Below, piece by piece: positions 56,466 through 64,000 of a DNA stretch of 64,000 nucleotides; the stretch's first letter is position 1, and every line of letters starts with the position of its first letter. The stretch lies in assembly GCA_030704615.1 (NCBI GenBank), contig CM060731.1, positions 5,456,001-5,520,000 on the forward strand, read 5' to 3'. Below the pieces are notes generated by a model. The model was not told the DNA's origin and did not search any database. It was given only the letters and a program-made list of their open reading frames with translations. The translations under genes and the position numbers were made by a program. Source of the stretch: Takakia lepidozioides (lineage: Eukaryota; Streptophyta; Takakiopsida; Takakiales; Takakiaceae).

Positions 56466-57370
56466 ATCTACGATGCTTTCAGGCGTCGCTACGGCGCCGA
56501 CGTCGCAGAATCCGCACTTAAGGCGACACTAGGAGGGTCGCAGATCCAACCCCCCTGAAAATCCCCACTAGTGACGCCATGGGGATCGTTGTTTGGGAGC
56601 GACAAATTTTTTAATTTTGAAAAATGGCGGGATCCACACGGTTCAAAAAATGGCGGGACACACACTTGCCACGTAGTGTCAAACCTAATCCATGAACATG
56701 TGTTTGTAAGTAGCTGACACATATCAAGTTCCTAATTCATTCAACGTGTTATTAGGCAAATTTGAACTCAAGACCTCTAGATTATACACATACTAAGACA
56801 CTTCACACTAACCAACATATCAATCACGAAATATTTTAATTGTATATAAGGTAGTTCATGTATACAAGCGTTGCTTGTCGCGACCTCAAAGTGACACTCC
56901 TCGTGTCGCTCAAATGTAAGCGACGTCTCTGGCGTCGCTTTTTCCTACACCATCTCTTGCAGAAACCAAATTATGATCAAGTCATTTTCAGGCGTCGCTA
57001 AAAATGACTTACCAAAAAAAAAAATCAAAAGCGACGCTCAGGGCGTCGCACAAAATTACTCATAAAAAGAAAAAACTCAAAAGCGACGCCCAGGGCGTCG
57101 CAATTAAAAAACGATTTATTTTTATTTTTATTTATTTTTCCCCGAGGTGCTTGAAGCGATGCCTTGGGCGTTGCAACCTCCCAACCGACGCTCTAGGCGT
57201 CACAACAGGGGCCAACCCCCAGTGCGTTTTTTTTTTAAATTTTACTCTAGGCGTCGCAATAAAGGACTTGGCCAAAATCCACGATTTTGTGGATTTTGGC
57301 AGTATGTCTGTGACGCCCAGAGCGTCGCAAGATGGGGACGCGGCGGGGGCGTCGCACGGGACCCAACCAG
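56390..57370. repeat. Hairpin-rich segment with GCGACGCC/GGCGTCGC inverted motifs, CACTA-like left end
   Basis: Starting at CACTACACC (56390), about a dozen copies of AGCGACGCC or its complement GGCGTCGCT occur. Many are in hairpin pairs with 2-4 bp loops, for example GCGACGCTCAGGGCGTCGC at about 57030, GCGACGCCCAGGGCGTCGC at about 57082, and near 56921 and 57311. CACTACxx ends with such subterminal hairpins are typical of plant EnSpm non-autonomous elements. A matching GTAGTG right end was not found. Confidence 0.7.
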
Positions 57371-57423
57371 CCCTGACCATCCCAAGGCCTTCATCATTGA
57401 GGCCATTCTTGGCATCAACACCT

Positions 57424-58351
57424 GAACCTCACTCGACGCATTTGGCGCTACTAATGTTGATACATATTACCTTTGTAAATGGGCAGGCTTTTCTACAGAA
57501 CACAACACGTGGCAAATCGAAGAAGACCTCTTTGGGACCCACGAAGACTGCGACCCCATCCATAACCGTGATCTTCTAATCAGATTCCACAAACGAACTA
57601 ACACCAAATATCTAGCACACACCCACCAACACCACTCTTCACAAACCCAATTGATAGACGTCCGTTACATCCGCACCTCCCTAGCTGCCCCAAATTTGCA
57701 TATACAAACCACCGAATGTAACCCAAACAAATACATTGTGCATGATTCCTCCATCATATGCCCTAGTCCTAGTTTGTCCAACATATACACACTCAGCAGC
57801 AATTTCGCCGGGTCAATTTCCAGCACCAGACTTGCCTGGCTCTGGTCTCAATACTCCACTTCCACCTCTCACACTACCCAATTACAACCGCCAAAGCAAG
57901 ACTTTGCCACAGAGGTCTGCTGGCTTATAGACCGGTACCTTCGCGACACACCCCCCCCACAAAACCCCGCACCCTCGATAAACTAGCCCTTGCATATACT
58001 CATAGCACCATCTCACCAAATATCCTCAAACTTCTCATCACCACATTTCAGCTTATACACTCATACTATTCTAGCCCACTCACGCGCCCCCTTGAGCTCT
58101 CCTCCTATGACAGCCCGCACCCCAGAGACTGTGTATTCGGAGCCCTTGGTTCCGCTACCCAACATACTTGGTCCGGAGGTGGCCTCGCGCACCCACCACC
58201 CGGACCCCTCACCCATGAGGCTCTACAATGGGCGCGCCTCGCCGCCTATTCTTCCCCCTTTGCCATCACTATCCTTATCCTCACTCAACAAAGCTTACCT
58301 AATCACGACCACCCCTTCTCCAACTCCCCTTTCTCCAACTCCCCCCTGAGG
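57424..58351 (+). pseudogene. Chromodomain plus PCIF1-like methyltransferase protein
   Basis: The frame open from 57424 contains a chromodomain-like segment (DTYYLCKWAGFSTEHNTWQI, then EEDLFG) and continues for about 160 residues to a stop at 57984-57986. A one-base indel in a C8 run near 57955 moves the reading to KLALAYTHSTISPN, then HSYYSSPLTRPLELSSYDS and RDCVFGALGSATQHTWSGGG. It continues with LAHPPPGPLTHEALQWA and a hydrophobic strand, to a stop at about 58351. The order SPL / FG.LGS / HPPPG recalls the (N/H)PPF-type catalytic box of PCIF1-like adenosine methyltransferases. A chromodomain would tether the protein to methylated histone tails. The upstream part is cut by the hairpin segment. 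The assignment is by motif shape only. Confidence 0.5.
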
Positions 58352-58429
58352 TGACGCCACTGGTGGCCATTGAACCACTACTACGTTTAGGGGGTTTAGT
58401 GACGCCTATCCCCCCGTGGTACCTGACAG

Positions 58430-60576
58430 AGTTGGAAGGCAAGAAGGCAGGCAAAGAAGGCATTGATGGAGATCAAGAGTTGCAAATGTTGGAGACACAT
58501 TTGCAGGAGTTACGAAAGCAAGGTGCCGCTTGGAGACCACACGATCGGAACTCACCCACTTGGGCGTTCTCCAAGATGAACAACAATCAGCCAGTTGATT
58601 GCAATGTAAGTGAGGTCATGCGATGTATAGTATGTCACAGTGAGACAGTGGTCCCAGAAATTTTGGCATTGCGAACCAGATGTTGAAAAGGCTTGATAAC
58701 TTATTTCAAGCAAAAATATGGAATAACTGCGATGAAGAAGCATGTAGAAGTGGAACGAAGAGTCACCGTAAAGGTCCATTAAAGTGTGAGTCAGCAAAGA
58801 ACCGACACTGCCATTTCAAGGTTTTTCTCCTTTGTTGATCCTTTCAAGAAAGACCATGCAACACAAAAGGGTTTTCTGGAAGATGTGATGTTGTAGTGAA
58901 GAACCTACTCTTAGTTCATGCTTGTCAGCAACTTGCACTTTTGATCTTTGGATGTCCAAAGGGGCTTATGACATATTTGTAGTTGTTGTGAAATTTCTTC
59001 AAGTGAGTGGGAACCGAAACATGTTGCAATAGGTCTCTTTGAAGCCAGGGAGACCACTGGGGCAGCCATGGAGCCCTGCAAAATTACAGGAGTTGCTTGA
59101 CAAATTTAAGCTTAAAAAAAAGATCATATGTTACGTAAAGGATGAGGGTGCCAATCTGGAAATATGTGCTACAACAATGAGTACAGTTGTTTCATGTGAT
59201 TCTTTGGGCATCTCCGAGCCATTCTCCGGGGCTTGCTTTGGACATGCCCTATCAAAGGTTTGTCAGTATGCAACTACTGATGACAAGGTTGCTGAAGGCT
59301 TTGACTATGCATCCATCAAAGCTGCACAAGCCGACATTCAGAAGTGTATCACATGGCCAAAAAAATCAGGGAAAGTGCGGAGAGAGTGGGACAAAGCTTG
59401 TATAGAATGTGGGATGAGGCCACGAAAATTGAATACACGGGTGAAAACCAGGTCTGATTTAGATTCCTTTCAAGCTTATATGTGACTTCTTTCATTTTTG
59501 TGAGTCTTCTTTGCCATGTTTTAGGTTCCTTGCCATAGCTCGAACTGATATGGTTTTTTCAATTTAGGTTTGCAAGTCGGGTATTCCTATTTCAGGATGT
59601 TCTTTTGTACCAAACAGCCATAGTTCTTTGTTATTCGCGCCAATCTTTGGCATTACAGGATAATGTTCCTCCTCCACGAACATGGGTTGTCTATGAAGTT
59701 GTGGTGAAAGTCTTGTCACCTATAGTAACCAATTGTGTATTGAATCAGAGCCAAGGACATTGGTTGTTGGGGGATGCTTTACAATTTGTGATATCAACAT
59801 GCCACGAATGTTAAGAAGAGCTTTCAATCAGGGCTATTCTAGATCCACGATCATCACTTTTTGATGATGAATTAGCAGAGCTCATTGTGAACATGAAACG
59901 ACAAATTGTTCAAACCCTCTTACCATTCATCTCTTTCCTGAAGTAAGTTTGAGAAGAGAAAAAACCACAACCTGCTAGCTTTGATGCTAGATCCTAGATT
60001 CAAGGGATTGGGAATGATCACCACATTCGTAGGTCGTGAAAATGCTTTCATCTTGGTTACCGAATATGACCAGAAGCTCTTATTGCCCTTACTAAAGCAA
60101 GGTTACAACATATTGGTGCCCACGTCATCGATTGAGCCTGAAGTACAGCCTTCAAGCTCTGTGGAGAATATTCACGACTTGTTCCAGACATGGAAACAAG
60201 TGCAGACACGCTGAAAGATATTGTGTCGAGAGAGCTATCGGGATTTTGTCATTACCTTGTTGAATGTGCTTTGTCTTGGTTGTGGAGCAATGAGCACAAG
60301 TTTCCAACAATTGGTATGTTAGCTAGACAAATTCTTGGCATTCCAGGAGTCAAATCGAGACGGAAAGAATATTTTCATTGCAGGTTTGTTGATTGCCCTT
60401 CGTAGATGTCGACTACAAACATATCACTTGGACCAAATGATCTTTATTGGCAAGAATTGGCCAAGCGACCCTCGTTCTGGATGTGAGAAGCCAAGTGACG
60501 TTGCAAGTATGTGCGAGGCTGAAGTAGATTTGACCGAGGAGCTTGACGCTGAATTCAGGAATGAAGTTGAACGTTA
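58430..60576 (+). pseudogene. hAT-family transposase, decayed
   Basis: A BED-type finger is split by a stop (RCIVCHSE near 58625; ITYFKQKYGITAMKKHVEVE near 58700). The RNase H-like core follows: VAIGLFEARETTGAAM at about 59030, then in another frame KKIICYVKDEGANLEICATT, FSGACFGHALSKVCQYATTD and KCITWPKKSGKVRREWDKAC. After more breaks come LLGDALQFVIS and the dimerisation region (WSNEHKFPTIGMLARQILGI, then FIAGLLIALRRCRLQTYHLD and MIFIGKNWPSDP). The frame changes at least four times, so the gene is dead. The domain order matches hAT elements. Confidence 0.85.
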
Positions 60577-60579
60577 AGA

Positions 60580-61200
60580 GTACCTTGATGTCTTGACAAC
60601 TTCTTTTAATTGACATTGCTCATTGGTAATTTTTAGTAATCATTCTTATAAATATGAATAGGAAGTTAATTATTTCTATGACAAGCATGAACAGAGCAGG
60701 AATTTGAAATCAGCACCGGTCAAGTTTGAGCTCATATATAATGTGTATGTTTTTTGCAGGACCTTTGTCACAAGTCAAAAGCATGTGTTTTGCTGCTCAA
60801 GATGCATCTTTTACTACTTGATGTCAATATCGACTTAATTTGTGGTGGTTTTCAGCAGTTGATAGGAAGAACATGAAGGTGGCTGCTCTAAGTATATGCT
60901 TACATATTGTCGCATTCCAAAAAATCCGCGCTCTCGCTGTTGGGCGGTGCTCCACCCCTCTTGCCATATCTATGAGTGTCCTAGTTATGATTTTAGTTAT
61001 GGCTATCCTGTTAGGGTTCCGCCAATATTTTAGCTTTCCGGACTCTTCTTCCTCCGAGCTTAGCGGTGCCGCTATTCTTCCCAGGGCTAACTCACCGGCG
61101 GCGAGTCCTCACACCAATTGTGTCACCCGGCTGCTTTCTCCCACTGTGGTGCTTCTTATCTTCCTCCAGTGTACCCCGGCTCATCGCACAACAATCTACT
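60580..61200. other. No gene recognised
   Basis: An overlapping frame from 60840 encodes hydrophobic and Ser-rich sequence without a known motif. It overlaps the better-looking frame that begins at about 61204, so I do not call it. Confidence 0.3.
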
Positions 61201-61203
61201 GTG

Positions 61204-62761
61204 ACAAGGCGCTTCTTTCAAACTCTACCTGGCAATTTTTGAGTGTTTCGCACCCCTTCCTGGCTACATCGACCTTGACCGCTTGCACATCTACATGTTA
61301 TTGGAAGGCTCCTCCATGCCCCCTTCTTTATTCACAAGCTCACAACAGCACGATACATCGCGACGAAGCATGTCTACAGCACCATTCAAGGAGTTTTCGG
61401 CTCAACTCATGTTCTTTTTTTCTATTCTAGACTACGGCCTTATACACACCATCGGGCTACAAGGCGCAGCCGCTCAAGGTGCTGGCACTCATACGGCTGC
61501 TTTCTTCTACTTGGACAACAACAAGCCCACATATCTGCCAGTCCCCACCCGCCACGCCAATCCCGGCCGAGACTGCAACATCCTGAATGTTCATGGGGCA
61601 TGGAAGCACATCTGCTGCACAAAGGGCGAGGTGTGGCTCCTTCAAAACCAGTCATGGCAGTCCCACAACACTCATGCTGCTCACGACCATGGCACCCTCC
61701 CTGATACCCCTGGTAACACCCCCCTCTCCACCCCCACTACTGTCTCAATTCATAAGGAGGAATCTGCTGATCAAAAATGCGATGTAGAGATTCTTGCCAG
61801 TCATGTTTACATTGAGACTAGTTCCTCAAATTCTCCAAAGAGGACCTTCGGGGTCATGGACTCCCATCCTGCCCCTCAACGGACCATTCTTTTGAGATAC
61901 GTCGACATGTTGCCCAGCGTACGGGACATCGAGCCCTGGCCAAAGAATGTGCAGTCTAACCATAGTGCTGCTGAGAGCTACGTTATCCCTCAGGATACTA
62001 TCCCCAACATATCCCCCTGGCTATCCCCTTCTCTCGAGCAACACAGGGAGCCGCGCCACCCTCATATTCATGACCTTCATAGCTACGGCATCGCCAACAG
62101 AAGCTCCGCAGGCCTGTTACCCCAACATCTATCACGGGCGCCGCCACCTCTCCTGGACAGCCAGCATCCCAACGAGCTTACGTCAAGACAGCATATGATA
62201 GCCCAATGGGCGGAATACTGTCAAATTCCCAGCACTCTCTGGATCCATAGATTGCTTCAACAAATTGGGCACCTCCTCCCAGGTGCCCTCTGGCCCATTG
62301 TCACGCATAAATGCGTCAACAAAGGCAACCCGTTGCAACATGCACCACTCGGGCTCTCTGTTGTCTACTCTTTTCTACAAGCCATCGAAGCCCTGACTAG
62401 AACTCCCATTGCTGTGATACGACACCAGACAAAATGGGAACCCGCCTATGCAAATCATCTATCACTCCGGGGCTATGCAGTCTCACCTGATTTGGAGCAG
62501 GCCTATCCCGGTACCAACACTTCTAACTCCCCTTCAACGAGATCTATTTGTTGGCTGACAACACCCGCAGTGGGGAGTAGCAACATCAGCATGAGGTGCG
62601 GTCTCAGGGGCAGAGCTGCTTTGCTCGGTGGCAAAGTTCTTAGTCAGCTCTCCAAAGCTCGTTGGTATGATGTTATCCCCTCTTCAGGTGCACCAAGCCA
62701 TGAACAGGTCATTGACAATATGTATTTTTCCGAGGGTGGAAGGCTTGGCACTTCTAGATGA
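61204..62761 (+). CDS. Long ORF (about 520 codons), product not recognised
   Basis: The frame is open from just after a TGA near 61203 to the stop at 62759-62761; the first ATG is at about 61295. The N-terminal part reads ASFKLYLAIFECFAPLPGYI and IDLDRLHIYMLLEG; the middle is His/Ser/Thr/Pro-rich; the C-terminal part has HMIAQWAEYCQIPSTLWIHR, PLGLSVVYSFLQAIEALTRT and VIRHQTKWEPAYANHLSLRG. The lack of stops over 1.5 kb in a region where other element genes are broken suggests recent coding function. I see no zinc knuckle, protease, RT or DDE motif. Candidates are a capsid-like or accessory protein of an uncharacterised element, or a host gene exon. Confidence 0.45.
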
Positions 62762-64000
62762 GTATGTATGCTGGCGTGCAGGGAATGCAGCTAAGAGCAT
62801 CGGGGAGGGGGATTGATTGGGTCCACATCCTATCCCAACATCCTCACATTACAACCTCCTTCTTCACCTCTAGCTGTCATCATATGGTCTATACTTCCCA
62901 TGGAATCTCCCACTACCTCTCCAATTCTACAGTCTGTTGGCAGATAACCACACCACCGCCACACAGTTCTCTCAAATTCGGGCTGTTGCAGCCCGCTGCC
63001 GTATACCATTCTCCTCCCCTCACAACGTAGCTGCTCCAGCCTTTTCTTTCCTGGCATGACACACCATCACAACTGCCTTAGTCCGTCGAACTCTACCAAA
63101 CTACCCTCACATTATGCAACGTTGCTCTCTTCCTCCTCCACATGTTAAAATCAACTACTTCACAATCCTCCTCTCCACTTTTACTCGACAGTCCCATTCA
63201 ATTATCTGACTGGGCACTAATCACAATCCCAAACAGTAGCCAACTCCCCATTCATCACCACTCTCTCACACATGCTAACCCCACAGGCTTAAACATCACC
63301 CTCATCAAACTAGAGCCGTTATTCAGCACCCTTGTTAATGCAGCTCTCCGCCACATTACATCTAAACCCAAAACCAGCATGCGTAGCCCCCACCACTCCA
63401 TCAGGTGTCATTACTTCCTCAAACCAGATTTACTAGCGCTATCCATTAACCAGCCAATCCACCTCCTCGTACAACTATCGTTGCCCCTGCCAAGCTCTGC
63501 TAACGGTGCCCGTCTCCCACCCTGCACATGGCGCAAGCCTCATAATCATCTTCCACCAGGCCAATCCATTACAACCGCCGCCAGGCAGTAATCTGCTAGC
63601 AGCCATACTTACTCTCCTCCACCGCTCAAGCTGGCCCTACAACAAAAGCCACCCTCCCAACACCACTAACTATCCACAAATGCTAATCGCCTGTCTACAT
63701 GACACCCACATCAACACTCATCCTATAAAATGCAATACGGACAGTCCCAAACACCTCTCTTCTGCTTGCACCGCTGCCATCACCCACTATATAGCTATTC
63801 TTTCCCCTCCCCCCCCTCTGTGGGCGTGGTGACGCATGTCTTTGTCAAGTTCTAAGTCTAGTAGCATACAAAAAAGAGCAAGTTGCATCCGCAAACAGAG
63901 TCGATCCATAGAGAAGTCGTCGCTTAGCAAGAGGCCTGCTACCATCTCCCTCTTAGTTCAAAAACTTTCTGTCAACATGGATCACCACCAGGTTCGTGCG
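62762..64000. other. No gene recognised
   Basis: After the long ORF the frames are interrupted. Stretches such as FSQIRAVAARCRIPFSSPHN (about 62970-63030) and the C-rich, Pro/His/Ser-rich frames at 63142-63832 may be decayed continuations of the same element. No family motif is visible. Confidence 0.3.

Overview
The window looks like nuclear DNA of a streptophyte, most plausibly a charophyte green alga. The evidence is: spliceosomal GT-AG introns; plant-type CCCTAAA telomere repeats; a multi-exon gene for a plant-type membrane protein (DUF7642-like); CACTA/EnSpm, hAT, MULE, gypsy and LINE families of plant type; and a gypsy element carrying a C5-cytosine methyltransferase, an arrangement I recall being reported from charophytes and dinoflagellates. 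Family names come from reading translated motifs by eye, because no database search was possible.

Layout. 0-1.5 kb: phase-0 exons of an unidentified + strand gene. 1.5-4.6 kb: non-coding repeats. 4.66-10.16 kb: the one host gene that can be assembled completely, 7 exons and 285 codons, with a LINE tail in intron 1. 10.7-12.5 kb: LINE remnants. 13.8-15.4 kb: a minus-strand coiled-coil gene. 16.7-18.85 kb: a minus-strand LINE split by an interstitial telomere repeat. 19.0-26.7 kb: an apparently new DNA transposon with a MULE-like transposase (minus), a divergent intron-containing amino-methyltransferase-fold gene (plus), and phased ~65-bp arrays of a GGCGCC-centred palindrome at both ends. 27.0-32.9 kb: minus-strand gypsy element gag-PR-C5 methyltransferase-RT-RNase H, decayed and lacking integrase. 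34.9-35.8 kb: ribosomal protein eL27 pseudo-exons, one duplicated. 36.6-40.7 kb: minus-strand CACTA TNP2 transposase with frameshifts. 42.5-47.0 kb: plus-strand EnSpm/Ptta-type gene fused to an NIF/FCP1-type HAD phosphatase domain, with a LINE inside its presumed first intron. 48.4-54.4 kb: a second minus-strand gypsy element, frameshifted and truncated in integrase. 55.2-56.5 kb: LINE RNase H region. 56.4-57.4 kb: hairpin-rich, CACTA-like segment. 57.4-58.35 kb: chromodomain plus PCIF1-like methyltransferase gene with one homopolymer frameshift. 58.4-60.6 kb: decayed hAT transposase. 61.2-62.8 kb: an open reading frame of about 520 codons that I cannot place.

The strongest theme is that three unrelated mobile elements in one 64-kb window each carry a different methyltransferase: C5-cytosine in a gypsy element, an N6/N4-type beta-class fold beside a MULE-like transposase, and a PCIF1-like enzyme behind a chromodomain. 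A fourth element carries a phosphatase domain. Several element genes are broken by in-frame TAG codons where glutamine is expected, as deamination of methylated CAG (CHG) sites would produce. Element-encoded methyltransferases and host methylation may therefore both have shaped this region.
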